Shown: positions 1 through 9,156, counted from the first letter of the stretch. The stretch: DNA of 64,000 nucleotides from Rhizobium sp. BK399 (GCF_014194695.1 NZ_JACIAH010000007.1:284223-348222), one strand, 5' to 3'. A program made the numbers and translations. Notes: generated by a model not told the origin, from the sequence alone.

Positions 1-1271
1 CCGGTCGCGCGATCATTCCCGCCAACATCAACCATCCCGAAGCCGAACCGATGATCATCGGCCGGAACTTCCTGGTGAAGATCAACGCCAATATCGGAAA
101 CTCCGCGGTTACGTCTTCGATGGCCGAAGAGGTCGAGAAAATGGTCTGGGCAGCCCGGTGGGGCGCCGACACCGTGATGGACCTCTCCACCGGCCGCAAC
201 ATCCACAACATTCGCGAATGGATCATCCGCAACTCGCCGCTGCCGATCGGCACTGTCCCACTCTATCAGGCGCTGGAGAAGGTCGAGGGCATTGCCGAAA
301 ACCTGACCTGGGAGGTCTATCGCGATACGCTCATCGAGCAGGCGGAGCAGGGTGTCGACTATTTCACCATCCATGCCGGTGTCCGGCTTCACTACATCCC
401 GCTGACCGTCAACCGCGTTACCGGCATCGTCTCGCGCGGCGGCTCGATCATGGCCAAGTGGTGTCTTCATCACCATCGTGAGAGTTTCCTCTACGAGCAT
501 TTCGAAGAGATCTGCGACATCTGCCGAGCCTACGACGTCTCATTCTCGCTCGGTGACGGGCTGCGTCCGGGTTCGATTGCCGACGCCAACGACGCCGCGC
601 AATTCGCCGAACTGGAGACCCTCGGCGAACTGACGAAGATCGCCTGGGCCAAGGACTGCCAAGTCATGATCGAGGGCCCGGGCCATGTCCCGATGCACAA
701 GATCAAGGAAAACATGGACAAGCAGCTCGCCGTCTGCGGCGAGGCGCCCTTCTACACGCTGGGACCACTGACGACAGATATCGCCCCCGGCTACGACCAC
801 ATCACCTCGGGCATCGGTGCCGCGATGATCGGCTGGTTCGGCACGGCAATGCTCTGCTACGTCACGCCGAAGGAGCATCTTGGCCTGCCCGACCGCAACG
901 ACGTGAAGACCGGCGTCATCACCTACAAGATCGCCGCCCATGCCGCCGATCTCGCCAAGGGGCATCCGGCCGCTCAATTGCGCGATGACGCCCTGTCGCG
1001 CGCTCGTTTCGAGTTCCGATGGGAGGACCAATTCAACCTGTCGCTCGATCCGGAGACGGCCCGCAGCTTTCACGACGAGACGCTGCCGAAGGAAGCCCAC
1101 AAGGTCGCGCACTTCTGCTCCATGTGCGGCCCGAAATTCTGCTCGATGCGGATATCACACGACATCCGCGCCGAGGCGCAGAAGGAAGGGCTCGACGCCA
1201 TGGCGGCGAAATACCGCGAGGGCGGCGATCTCTATATGCCGATCGACCCCATCGAACAGTCGCGTGACTGA
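1..1271 (+). CDS. thiC: Phosphomethylpyrimidine synthase ThiC, 3' part only
   Basis: Radical-SAM enzyme that converts aminoimidazole ribotide to hydroxymethylpyrimidine phosphate, the pyrimidine half of thiamine. The 5' end lies outside the window; the reading frame is open from base 3 and begins with the family-typical stretch GRAIIPANINHPE, so about the last two thirds of a roughly 610-residue protein is present. The C-terminal iron-sulfur motif CSMCGPKFC (CX2CX4C) is intact near base 1120. It is the first visible gene of thiCOSGE, and thiO starts 1 base after its stop. A TPP riboswitch would be expected upstream but cannot be seen here. Confidence 0.97.
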   Translation, partial: GRAIIPANINHPEAEPMIIGRNFLVKINANIGNSAVTSSMAEEVEKMVWAARWGADTVMDLSTGRNIHNIREWIIRNSPLPIGTVPLYQALEKVEGIAENLTWEVYRDTLIEQAEQGVDYFTIHAGVRLHYIPLTVNRVTGIVSRGGSIMAKWCLHHHRESFLYEHFEEICDICRAYDVSFSLGDGLRPGSIADANDAAQFAELETLGELTKIAWAKDCQVMIEGPGHVPMHKIKENMDKQLAVCGEAPFYTLGPLTTDIAPGYDHITSGIGAAMIGWFGTAMLCYVTPKEHLGLPDRNDVKTGVITYKIAAHAADLAKGHPAAQLRDDALSRARFEFRWEDQFNLSLDPETARSFHDETLPKEAHKVAHFCSMCGPKFCSMRISHDIRAEAQKEGLDAMAAKYREGGDLYMPIDPIEQSRD

Positions 1272-1272
1272 G

Positions 1273-2241
1273 ATGCATGTCCTCGTCAAAGGGGCCGGCG
1301 TTGCCGGCCTTGCGGTCGCGCACGAACTCAGCCTTCGTGGCGCCGACATCACCGTTATGGATCCAGGTTCTCACCAAGCGGCCTCATGGTTTGCTGGTGG
1401 TATGCTTGCGCCCTGGTGTGAGTGTGAAAGCGCCGATGAAGCCGTCTTGCTGCGCGGCGGGGATGCCATCGACCGTTGGGACACAATGCTGCCTGGCGAG
1501 GTCCAGCGAAACGGAACGCTGGTCGTTGCTCCAGCGCGTGACCAAGGCGAACTTGATCGCTTCGCCGGCCGCACCAGCGGCCATGAATGGCTGAACGACG
1601 AACAAATCTCTGCATTGGAACCGGCTTTGGCAGGCCGCTTCCGACGCGCGCTTTTCTTCCCGCTGGAGGGCCATCTCAATCCAAGGCGGGCGCTGGGTCT
1701 GCTGCGAGAAAAGCTGATCGCTCGACGCGTCAAATTCATCGACCAGATGAATGAAACCACCGGCTACGACGACATCGTCGATTGCACGGGCGCAGCGCGC
1801 ATAGGGCAGATGAGCGGACTTCGTGGCGTTCGCGGCGAGATGCTTTATCTGGACACTCAGGACGTTGCCCTCGCCAGACCGGTGCGCCTACTGCATCCCC
1901 GCTTCCCCGTCTATATCGTTCCGCGTGGAGATGGCTTGTTTATGGTTGGCGCCACCATGATCGAGACGGAACACGGTGGCCCGATTTCGGCGCGTTCAAT
2001 GATGGAGCTGCTGAACGCCGCCTATGCCGTGCATCCCGCCTTTGCGGACGCGGCTGTCGTCGAAGCGGGTGTCGGAATCCGGCCGGCATTCGCCGATAAT
2101 TTTCCGCGCGTGTCCCGCGAAGCCGATGCCGTCGTGCTGAACGGGCTCTACCGCCACGGCTTCTTGCTGGCGCCCGCGATGGCGAAGGAAGCGGTCGACC
2201 TTGTCTTCTCCCGAACCGAACCAGGAGGAAGTGACCGATGA
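1273..2241 (+). CDS. thiO: Glycine oxidase ThiO
   Basis: FAD-dependent oxidase that turns glycine into the imine used for the thiazole half of thiamine. The 322-residue product starts with a dinucleotide-binding motif (GAGVAGLAVA, about residues 7-16) and ends with the FAD-contact region around GLYRHGFLLAPA typical of the D-amino-acid oxidase family. ATG at 1273 was chosen because it directly follows the thiC stop and opens the FAD motif; the longer open frame upstream overlaps thiC. The stop overlaps the thiS start (ATGA), which suggests translational coupling. Confidence 0.95.
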   Translation: MHVLVKGAGVAGLAVAHELSLRGADITVMDPGSHQAASWFAGGMLAPWCECESADEAVLLRGGDAIDRWDTMLPGEVQRNGTLVVAPARDQGELDRFAGRTSGHEWLNDEQISALEPALAGRFRRALFFPLEGHLNPRRALGLLREKLIARRVKFIDQMNETTGYDDIVDCTGAARIGQMSGLRGVRGEMLYLDTQDVALARPVRLLHPRFPVYIVPRGDGLFMVGATMIETEHGGPISARSMMELLNAAYAVHPAFADAAVVEAGVGIRPAFADNFPRVSREADAVVLNGLYRHGFLLAPAMAKEAVDLVFSRTEPGGSDR

Positions 2242-2435
2242 AACTGATCGTCAACGGTGAGCATCACGACCTGATTGCACCAACGCTGTCCGAACTGCTG
2301 ACGGTGATGGAATACGAAGGCGACTGGCTGGCGACCGCCGTCAACGGCGAAATCGTCCACCGCGAGGATCGCGCCGACCATGCACTCAACGACAACGACA
2401 GGATCGAAATCCTGTCACCAATGCAGGGAGGCTGA
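2238..2435 (+). CDS. thiS: Sulfur carrier protein ThiS
   Basis: Ubiquitin-fold sulfur carrier of 65 residues that delivers sulfur as a C-terminal thiocarboxylate to thiazole synthase. The C-terminus MQGG carries the required Gly-Gly. It sits between thiO (ATGA overlap) and thiG (start 3 bases after the stop), the standard order in Rhizobiales. No thiF (adenylyltransferase) lies in this operon, so activation must come from a gene elsewhere. Confidence 0.96.
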   Translation: MKLIVNGEHHDLIAPTLSELLTVMEYEGDWLATAVNGEIVHREDRADHALNDNDRIEILSPMQGG

Positions 2436-2437
2436 TC

Positions 2438-3211
2438 ATGCTGAAGCTTTATGACGCCGAAGTCTCTTCCCGCCTGCTTCTAGGAACAGCACGATACCCC
2501 TCACCGGCGATCCTCGCGGAGGCCGTTAAACGATCGGGAACGGAGATCGTCACGGTCTCGCTGCGCCGTGAAACCGCAGGCGGACGAAGTGGTGGTGCGT
2601 TCTTCGAAATGATCCGCTCGCTTGGCGTTCGGGTTCTGCCGAACACGGCCGGTTGCCATGGGGTCTCCGAGGCCGTTTTGACGGCCAAGATGGCACGTGA
2701 GCTGTTCGGCACCAACTGGATCAAGCTGGAGGTGATCGGCAATCACGACACGCTCCAGCCTGACGTGTTCGGTCTGGTAGAGGCGGCAAGCATCCTTTCA
2801 GCCGACGGTTTTGAGGTCTTTCCCTACACGACCGACGACCTCGTGGTGGCGGAGAAGCTGCTCGAAGCGGGTTGCGGGGTATTGATGCCCTGGTGCGCCC
2901 CGATCGGCAGCGCCGCGGGACCGCTGAACCCAACGGCGCTCCGTTCTATGCGCGCGCATTTCCCGGACATTCCGCTTATCGTTGACGCCGGCATCGGTCG
3001 GCCGTCACACGCGACATTTGTCATGGAACTCGGCTTCGATGCCGTCCTCCTGAACACCGCCGTTGCCGGCGCCGGCGACCCGGTTGCCATGGCCAGTGCA
3101 TTCGCCAAGGCGATCGAATCGGGTCATGAAGCTTTCGGCGCCGGCATGCTCGAACCGCGCGATGTCGCGGTTCCCTCGACACCCATCATCGGAAAGGCCG
3201 TATTCGCATGA
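2438..3211 (+). CDS. thiG: Thiazole synthase ThiG
   Basis: TIM-barrel enzyme of 257 residues that condenses deoxyxylulose phosphate, dehydroglycine and ThiS thiocarboxylate into the thiazole phosphate. The segment NWIKLEVIGN contains the lysine that forms the Schiff base with the sugar in this family, and the phosphate-binding region VDAGIGRPSHA is clear near residue 185. Full length for the family. The stop overlaps the start of thiE (ATGA). Confidence 0.97.
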   Translation: MLKLYDAEVSSRLLLGTARYPSPAILAEAVKRSGTEIVTVSLRRETAGGRSGGAFFEMIRSLGVRVLPNTAGCHGVSEAVLTAKMARELFGTNWIKLEVIGNHDTLQPDVFGLVEAASILSADGFEVFPYTTDDLVVAEKLLEAGCGVLMPWCAPIGSAAGPLNPTALRSMRAHFPDIPLIVDAGIGRPSHATFVMELGFDAVLLNTAVAGAGDPVAMASAFAKAIESGHEAFGAGMLEPRDVAVPSTPIIGKAVFA

Positions 3212-3837
3212 GGCTCGATCCCTTCTATCTCATCGTTGATAGCGCCGAATGGATCGCGCGTCTGGTGCCGCTCGGCGTCAAGCTTGTGCAACTCAGGATC
3301 AAGGAGAAGGAAACGACCGAGTTACGCGCCGAAATTCGAACCGCAAAGGCAATTTGCGCAGCGTATGACTGCCAGCTGATCGTCAACGACTATTGGCAGC
3401 TGGCGATCGAGGAAAGATGCGATTTCGTCCACCTCGGTCAGGAGGATCTGGAAGCGGCCGACCTCGATACCATTCGCGCCGCTGGCTTGAAACTCGGCCT
3501 CTCTACGCACGACGATGCGGAGCTCGAGACTGCAATGGCGGCAAAGCCGGACTATATTGCGCTTGGTCCGATCTATCCGACCATTCTCAAGCAGATGAAA
3601 TGGTTGCCGCAGGGACCAGAACGCCTCCGCACATGGAAGGCGCAGGTGGGCGACCTGCCGCTCGTCGCCATCGGCGGCTTGAACGTCGATCGAATTGAAC
3701 GGGTCTTCGCGCACGGAGCGGATAGCGCCGCTGTCGTGACCGATATCACGCGCAGCGCTGATCCCGAAACGCGGACACGGGAATGGCTCGCTGCCACCAC
3801 ACGCTGGCGAGCTGCCAAAACGTCACCGCATCGGTAG
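3208..3837 (+). CDS. thiE: Thiamine phosphate synthase ThiE
   Basis: Joins the pyrimidine pyrophosphate and thiazole phosphate to give thiamine phosphate. The 209-residue product has the family motifs LVNDYW-like (LIVNDYWQLA, residues 52-61), HLGQEDL, GPIYPT and AIGGL. It is the last gene of thiCOSGE. ThiD is not in the window. The next gene downstream is unrelated and begins after about 110 bases without an obvious terminator. Confidence 0.94.
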   Translation: MRLDPFYLIVDSAEWIARLVPLGVKLVQLRIKEKETTELRAEIRTAKAICAAYDCQLIVNDYWQLAIEERCDFVHLGQEDLEAADLDTIRAAGLKLGLSTHDDAELETAMAAKPDYIALGPIYPTILKQMKWLPQGPERLRTWKAQVGDLPLVAIGGLNVDRIERVFAHGADSAAVVTDITRSADPETRTREWLAATTRWRAAKTSPHR

Positions 3838-3949
3838 TAGGACCGGGCAGCGAGGGGCGTGCTGTCGCACGCCTTCAAAAATGATTGATTTGCGCATTCT
3901 CCTTCGCCATTTTCAAACAGGGGCGAACAACAGGTTGGGCTTGGCACGC

Positions 3950-5275
3950 ATGTTACAACGGACCGAGGAAACGGATGCCGCGCTAATCGACAGGCTTCAG
4001 CAAGGCGCATTCAATTATTTCCCGAAGCACTACAATCCCGCCAACGGGCTCGTCGCGGACACGTCCATCACGGGGGTCCCCTGCAGCATCGCCGCGGTCG
4101 GTTTTTCCCTATCGTCCTATCCAGTCGCCGTCGAGCGTGGCTGGATGCAGCGGTCCGACGCGATCGACTACACACTGAAGACACTTTGTTTCTTTGCCAA
4201 CGGTCACCAAGGCCGTGAGCGACACGCGATCGGCTATCGCGGCTTCTTCTATCACTTCCTGCATATGGATACGGGCCACCGCGCCTGGAACAGCGAGCTG
4301 TCGACGATCGACACTACGCTTCTGGTGGCAGGCATGTTGACCGCCGCCGCCTATTTCGACCGCAACACCGAAGCCGAAACGGAGATTCGCAGGCTCGCGA
4401 GTTTGGTTTACGAGAGGATCGACTGGCACTGGGCGCTAAACAAGGGCCAGACCGTCTCCATGGGCTGGAAGCCAGGCAGCGGCTTCCTGCGTTGGCGCTG
4501 GCAGGGCTACGACGAAGCGATCCTGCTTTATACGCTGGCGCTTGCCTCCCCGACGCATCCGATCCCACCGTCGAGCTACGATGCCTTTACCGCGAGCTAT
4601 TCGTGGATGCTGTTCGGCGACCAGCCTTACGTCTATGCCGGCCCACTCTTCATTCACTTCTTCTCGCATGCGTGGATCGATTTCCGTGGGATCCAGGACA
4701 AGGCAATGGCCGAGCGCAACTGGGATTATTTCCGCAACACCCAGTTATCGATCGCCGTGCAGCGAGACTATGCCGAGCGTAATCCCGGCCACTTCGTCGG
4801 CTACAACAAGGACATATGGGGCCTGTCCGCCTCGGATGGCCCGCCTCCCACCCGCAACATGCGTGGCGGTCGGCATCCGCGCGTGCTCGGCTATGCTGCG
4901 CGTGGCGCACCGCTCGGGCCGGATGATGGCACGATTGCTCCCTGGGCAGCGCTTGCATCGCTCCCATATGACCGCCGAGCCTCGCTCGACGGTCTTCGCG
5001 CCCTGATATCCACCTATCCGAACCTGCTCTACGAGGATCGTTTCCCCGGCGGATTCAACCCGACAGTCAAGACCAAGCGACCTGAGGGCTGGGTCGACGA
5101 CCGCTGCGTCGGCATCGACCAGGGACTGCTGGTGATGACAATCGAAAACGATCGGTCCGATTTCATTTGGAGCCTTATGCGGCGTTCATCGGTTATCCGG
5201 CGCGGTCTTGAGCTAGCGGGATATAGCGGCGGCTGGTTATCGGAAGACGAGAGTTCCGAACTCAAGATCGCCTGA
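3950..5275 (+). CDS. Glucoamylase-like (GH144-type) protein, possible beta-1,2-glucanase
   Basis: Predicted (alpha/alpha)6-barrel protein of the glucoamylase-like family (COG5368/PF10091), the group that holds bacterial endo-beta-1,2-glucanases (GH144) and the middle domain of cyclic beta-1,2-glucan synthase. Visible features are the N-terminal ADTSITGVPCSIAAVGF block, the YRGFFYHFLHMDTGHR block, an FFSHAWIDFRG segment and GLSASDGP. I see no signal peptide, so a cytoplasmic place is likely. The frame is open from ATG 3881, but the conserved region begins just after ATG 3950, giving about 441 residues; neither start has a good ribosome site. Its stop abuts the opposite-strand stop of the iron ABC ATPase, forming TGATCA. 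Function by family only; substrate not proven. Confidence 0.7.
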   Translation: MLQRTEETDAALIDRLQQGAFNYFPKHYNPANGLVADTSITGVPCSIAAVGFSLSSYPVAVERGWMQRSDAIDYTLKTLCFFANGHQGRERHAIGYRGFFYHFLHMDTGHRAWNSELSTIDTTLLVAGMLTAAAYFDRNTEAETEIRRLASLVYERIDWHWALNKGQTVSMGWKPGSGFLRWRWQGYDEAILLYTLALASPTHPIPPSSYDAFTASYSWMLFGDQPYVYAGPLFIHFFSHAWIDFRGIQDKAMAERNWDYFRNTQLSIAVQRDYAERNPGHFVGYNKDIWGLSASDGPPPTRNMRGGRHPRVLGYAARGAPLGPDDGTIAPWAALASLPYDRRASLDGLRALISTYPNLLYEDRFPGGFNPTVKTKRPEGWVDDRCVGIDQGLLVMTIENDRSDFIWSLMRRSSVIRRGLELAGYSGGWLSEDESSELKIA

Positions 5276-6316
5276 TCAGCGGCTTCCGAGAACATGCGCC
5301 TTGCCGGCGATGTCGAGACGCACATGATCTCCGCGCTCCGGAAGCGCCACGCTTGAGGTCTTGATCATGATAGGGGGCAGGGCAACGCCTTCCAGCGACA
5401 CGGCGACGGTGCAGGTCGCCCCGCCGAACTCCACCTCGACGACCCGCCCGCGGTAGGTCTGCGCGCTTTCATCGGGAACGACGCGGATCTGTTCAGGCCG
5501 CAGCATGATCTCGACCTTACCTTTATGGCCGCCATCGACGGCGACGCGGCCGAGCGCACAATCGGCAAAGCCATTGCGAATAATGGCCGGAAGCATAACC
5601 GCGTCTCCGAGAAACAGGGCTGTCTCGCGATCAATCGGCTGCAGGTAAACCGATTGCGGTGACCCGGCCTGGATCAACCGGCCTTCCCGCAGGACGGCGA
5701 CCTGATCGGCAAAGGAGAGCGCTTCCGCCTGGTCATGGGTGACGAGGATCGTCGTGATGCCTGCTGACTGTAGGACGCGCGCCACGGCCTTACGCATATT
5801 CTCACGCAGACCGGTATCGAGTGCCGAAAACGGTTCATCGAGCAGCATCAGGCGCGGCTTGCGGCCAAGCGCGCGGGCCAGGGCCACGCGCTGCTGCTGA
5901 CCGCCGGAAAGCTGGTGCGGCCGGCGGGTGAGCATGTTGCGGTCAAGCTCAACCATATCGAGTAGATCGACAATGCGTCGCTCGCGATCGGGGGCGCCGC
6001 GCTCGAAGCCAAAACCGATGTTGTCGGCGACACTCAGATGCGGAAACAGCGCGCCATCCTGCGACACGATACCGATGCCTCGCTTGTGCGCGGGCACCGT
6101 TGCCGGACCGTCGGCCAGAAGCTCGTCATTCAGCGTGACGCGACCGCTATCAGGCTGCTCGAAGCCGGCAATAATGCGCAGCAGCGTCGTCTTTCCCGAC
6201 CCCGAAGGCCCGACCACGGCGGTGCGGCTTCCGGCGGCGACATCGAATGAGATGTTCTGCAATGCCTGGACATGCCCGTAGCGCTTGCTGATGCGATCAA
6301 TCGTAAGCAGCGTCAT
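5276..6316 (-). CDS. fbpC: Ferric iron ABC transporter, ATP-binding protein
   Basis: Nucleotide-binding subunit of 346 residues. Walker A GPSGSGKTT (about residues 36-44), signature LSGGQQQR, Walker B LMLLDEPFSALD and a C-terminal TOBE-like domain (about 260-345) match the FbpC/AfuC/PotA-type group. The start overlaps the permease stop (ATGA). It closes the fbpABC operon and probably works on unchelated ferric iron delivered by the periplasmic protein encoded first in the operon. Confidence 0.9.
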   Translation of the reverse strand: MTLLTIDRISKRYGHVQALQNISFDVAAGSRTAVVGPSGSGKTTLLRIIAGFEQPDSGRVTLNDELLADGPATVPAHKRGIGIVSQDGALFPHLSVADNIGFGFERGAPDRERRIVDLLDMVELDRNMLTRRPHQLSGGQQQRVALARALGRKPRLMLLDEPFSALDTGLRENMRKAVARVLQSAGITTILVTHDQAEALSFADQVAVLREGRLIQAGSPQSVYLQPIDRETALFLGDAVMLPAIIRNGFADCALGRVAVDGGHKGKVEIMLRPEQIRVVPDESAQTYRGRVVEVEFGGATCTVAVSLEGVALPPIMIKTSSVALPERGDHVRLDIAGKAHVLGSR

Positions 6317-7929
6317 TGTCCGGCAGTCCGTTTCGATTGGGCATAGAGAAGGAGGGTGAGCGGCAGCGATAGCACGACCATCATGAATGCGTAAGGCGCG
6401 GCCGCGACGTAGTCGATCTCGCTGGTCAGCGACCAGAACTTCGTGGCGAGAGTTTCCACCCCATTGGGTGCCAGCATCAATGTCGCGGTGAGCTCATTGG
6501 TAATGCCGAGACCAACGAGGGCGACGCTGGCCGCCGCGCCCGGCGCGGCCAGTCGCATGGTGATCTGTCGCACAGCCTGGGCAGGCGTCCGCCCAAGGCC
6601 CATTGCGGCCCGCTCAAGCTCTACGGGCGCCTGGGCGATGCTTGCCCGCAGGCCTACCATGGCACGTGGCAGGAACAGCAGGATGTAGGCAGCAACAAGG
6701 GTCGCGAAGGTTTGATAGAGAGGCAGAACGAGCCGGACCGTAATCGTCACCAGCGCAAGCGCGACGACCACGCCAGGCAATGAGCCGACATAATAATGGC
6801 AGGCCTCGAGCAGGCGCTGAAGACGCCCCGGCGCTCGGACGGAAAGCCAAGCCATTGGTGCCGCGGCAATCGTGGCAAGAATGCCGCCGGAGATGGCAAG
6901 AATGATGGTTTGCACAAACGCATTGCCGACCGTGTCGACGCGCCAGACTTCAAGCCCACCCAGATAGAGCCACCGCACGAGCGTCACGAGGGGAACCCCG
7001 AGGGTCAATGCCGCCAGCCCCACCTGAAGCACGATCGCCGGCACTGCGAACCAGCCGAGCCGACGGCGATCCGCCGGCCGTGCCGAGCCGGAGCCGACGC
7101 GGGCATATCGTTCGTTGCCGCGCAACAGGATTTCGAGACCCAGCAAAAGCAAGCAGCAAGCGACCAGAACACCACCCAGCATGTTGGCGGCCGGGCTATT
7201 GTAAGCGGATTGGAACTGGTCGACGATCGCGGTCGCGAAGGTGTCGAATCGGATCATCACGAAGAGGCCGTACTCCGACAGCAGGTGCAGCCCGATCAGC
7301 AGCGAACCGCCGCAAATGGCGAAGCGCAGCTGCGGCAGGATCGTGCGAAAGAACAGACGCCAAGGCCCGAGGCCAAGGGAAGAAGCCGCGTCCTCAATGG
7401 CGGGATCAAGCCGGCGAAGCGCGGCAGCAACCGGCAAATAGAGAAACGGAAAATACGCCAGCACGGACACGAAGACACCGCTCTGCAGCCCACGCATCCC
7501 CGGTACGAGACTGATCCAGGCGTAGCTATGGACGAAGGCCGGCACCGCGAGGGGCGCGACAGCCAGCCACGACCAAAGCCGTGCGAAGGGTATGTCCGTC
7601 CGTTCGACCAGCCAGGCCAGCGTGACAGCAAGAGCTATCGACAGAGGAATGGTGAAGGCTTCCAACAGCACCGTGTTGACGAGCAGTTCGCCGACACGCG
7701 CGCGGAAAACGAGCTCCCTGACGGTCTGCCAGCCGACATCAAAGGTGATCCAGCCGATAAAACCAAGCGGAACCAGGCTAAACAACGCCACGACGGAGGC
7801 AAAGAGAATGACGGAAGCGTGAGGCAGACGCGCCCGCAGCCGATCTATTCCTGTCACGGGCCGTGCCATCGGCCCTTCATGGCCGGGAACAAGCAATCTG
7901 TTGTCCTGCAGCAAGGCCGCCGCCTTCAC
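6313..7929 (-). CDS. fbpB: Ferric iron ABC transporter, fused permease
   Basis: Two-fold permease of about 538 residues with two BPD_transp_1 units, as in FbpB/AfuB/SfuB. About 12 hydrophobic segments can be read, and an EAA-like loop (DAASSLGLGPWRLFFRTILPQ region and ERAAMGLGRTPAQAVRQIT region) occurs in each half. The start is uncertain: GTG at 7929 gives 538 residues, while ATG at 7869 has AAGGG just upstream and gives 518. It follows fbpA after about 115 bases that hold a hairpin. Confidence 0.88.
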   Translation of the reverse strand: MKAAALLQDNRLLVPGHEGPMARPVTGIDRLRARLPHASVILFASVVALFSLVPLGFIGWITFDVGWQTVRELVFRARVGELLVNTVLLEAFTIPLSIALAVTLAWLVERTDIPFARLWSWLAVAPLAVPAFVHSYAWISLVPGMRGLQSGVFVSVLAYFPFLYLPVAAALRRLDPAIEDAASSLGLGPWRLFFRTILPQLRFAICGGSLLIGLHLLSEYGLFVMIRFDTFATAIVDQFQSAYNSPAANMLGGVLVACCLLLLGLEILLRGNERYARVGSGSARPADRRRLGWFAVPAIVLQVGLAALTLGVPLVTLVRWLYLGGLEVWRVDTVGNAFVQTIILAISGGILATIAAAPMAWLSVRAPGRLQRLLEACHYYVGSLPGVVVALALVTITVRLVLPLYQTFATLVAAYILLFLPRAMVGLRASIAQAPVELERAAMGLGRTPAQAVRQITMRLAAPGAAASVALVGLGITNELTATLMLAPNGVETLATKFWSLTSEIDYVAAAPYAFMMVVLSLPLTLLLYAQSKRTAGQ

Positions 7930-7933
7930 ACGC

Positions 7934-7971
7934 TGAAAAAGGAAGGCAACCGCCCACGGAAGACGGTTGCC
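7934..7971 (-). terminator. Intercistronic hairpin between fbpA and fbpB
   Basis: On the minus strand an 8-bp stem (GGCAACCG / CGGTTGCC, 7945-7952 and 7964-7971) is followed by TTCCTTTTTC. This looks like a partial terminator that would let the binding protein be made in excess over the permease and ATPase, a common arrangement in ABC operons. Termination strength is inferred from shape only. Confidence 0.6.
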
Positions 7972-8045
7972 GATTTCGTCATGCCCTACGTTTTTCTTGA
8001 GCCAAAAGCAACAGTTTTGACCAGCCGGACATGTGTCAGAAGGAC

Positions 8046-9074
8046 TTAGATGATACCGGCGGCGGTCATCAGTTCCGTCACCTTCTTGCTGTTCAAGTTG
8101 GCCGCATCGACCTTCGGCGCATCGAGGTCAGCCAGCGGGACCAGCTTGTCGTTCGATGCTGCATCCTTGCCGACAGCATATTCGTAGGAGGTGCCATTCT
8201 TCAGGATGTCCTGACCGGGCTTGCCGGTCACGAACTTCAGGAAAGCCTGAGCATCCTTGGCATGCTGGCTCGACTTCAAAACGCCGCCACCCGAGACGCT
8301 GACGAAAGCACCCGGATCCTGGTTCTTGAAGTAGTGCAGACCTACGTTCTTGCTGTTTTCACCGGTCTTCCCCTGATCGCCGAACCAGTAGTAGTGATAG
8401 ATCACCGCCCCCTCGACTTCACCCGCATTCACCGCCTTCATCGCGACGCTGTTGCCCTTGTATGGTGTGGAGTTTTCCTTGAGCGCCTTAAGCCAAGCCG
8501 CAGTTGCTTCCTCGCCCTTGAGCTCGAGCAAGGCGCTGACGATCGCCTGGAAGTCAGCGCCGGCCGGCGAAGCACCCCAGCGACCCTTCCACGCCGGATC
8601 GGCGAGGTCGAGCAGCGACTTCGGGAGCTTGTCTTCGGTCAGCTTCGTCTTGTCGTAAGCAAAAACCGTCGAACGGGCAGCAATGCCGGTCCACATGCCG
8701 TCGGACGGACGATATTGCTCGGGAACCTGGTCCAGCGTTTCCTTGTCGACCGGCGCAAAGAGGCCAGCGGCGTCAACGAGCGTCATAGCCGGGGAGTTCT
8801 CAGTCAGGAAAACGTCGGCTGGCGACGCGTCGCCTTCCTGGACGATCTGATTGGCGAGCTGCATGTCGCTGCCCTGGCGCATCGTCACCTTGATGCCGGT
8901 TGCCTTGGTGAAGGCATCAATCCACTCGCGGCCAAGGCTCTCATGCTGAGCGTTGTAGACGACAATGCCTTCGGATTCTTGCGCCACGGCGGCGCCGGTG
9001 GCCAACGACGTTGCGGCAACGAGCGAAGCGGCAAGCGCCAGCGCGCCGGAAACGCGGTTAAGGTAAGTTTTCAT
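8046..9074 (-). CDS. fbpA: Ferric iron-binding periplasmic protein
   Basis: Substrate-binding protein of the FbpA/FutA/AfuA class, 342 residues. A Sec signal peptide covers about residues 1-30, ending AAVAQESEG. The mature part begins IVVYNAQHESL, typical of iron-binding members, and the tyrosine cluster AVIYHYYWFGD (about residues 212-222) matches the adjacent tyrosines that bind ferric iron. ATG 9074 was chosen because GGAGG lies 5 bases upstream; a second ATG 12 bases earlier is less well placed. A candidate IRO box lies about 60 bases upstream. Confidence 0.92.
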   Translation of the reverse strand: MKTYLNRVSGALALAASLVAATSLATGAAVAQESEGIVVYNAQHESLGREWIDAFTKATGIKVTMRQGSDMQLANQIVQEGDASPADVFLTENSPAMTLVDAAGLFAPVDKETLDQVPEQYRPSDGMWTGIAARSTVFAYDKTKLTEDKLPKSLLDLADPAWKGRWGASPAGADFQAIVSALLELKGEEATAAWLKALKENSTPYKGNSVAMKAVNAGEVEGAVIYHYYWFGDQGKTGENSKNVGLHYFKNQDPGAFVSVSGGGVLKSSQHAKDAQAFLKFVTGKPGQDILKNGTSYEYAVGKDAASNDKLVPLADLDAPKVDAANLNSKKVTELMTAAGII

Positions 9075-9134
9075 GAAGCCCTCCATGGTGTTTCACCCGA
9101 GATCCCCAGGGTGATGGAGCCCGTATATTTTTGT

Positions 9135-9149
9135 TGATTTCGCATTTCA
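9135..9149. promoter_or_regulatory. Candidate IRO box (RirA operator) before fbpA
   Basis: The sequence TGA-N9-TCA (TGATTTCGCATTTCA) matches the iron-responsive operator consensus of rhizobial RirA, the Rrf2-family iron regulator. It lies 61-75 bases upstream of the fbpA start, a promoter-proximal place that fits repression in iron-replete cells. The match is to a short consensus; the identity of the neighbouring genes makes it more credible. Confidence 0.65.
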
Positions 9150-9156
9150 AGTTTTA

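Noticed and set aside
6796..8049. 417-codon plus-strand open frame
   Set aside because: It lies antisense to the iron permease gene, has a low-hydrophobic, Arg/Gln-rich composition typical of antisense frames in GC-rich DNA, and matches no family.
8031..9137. 368-codon plus-strand open frame
   Set aside because: Antisense to fbpA, which has a clear signal peptide and iron-binding tyrosines.
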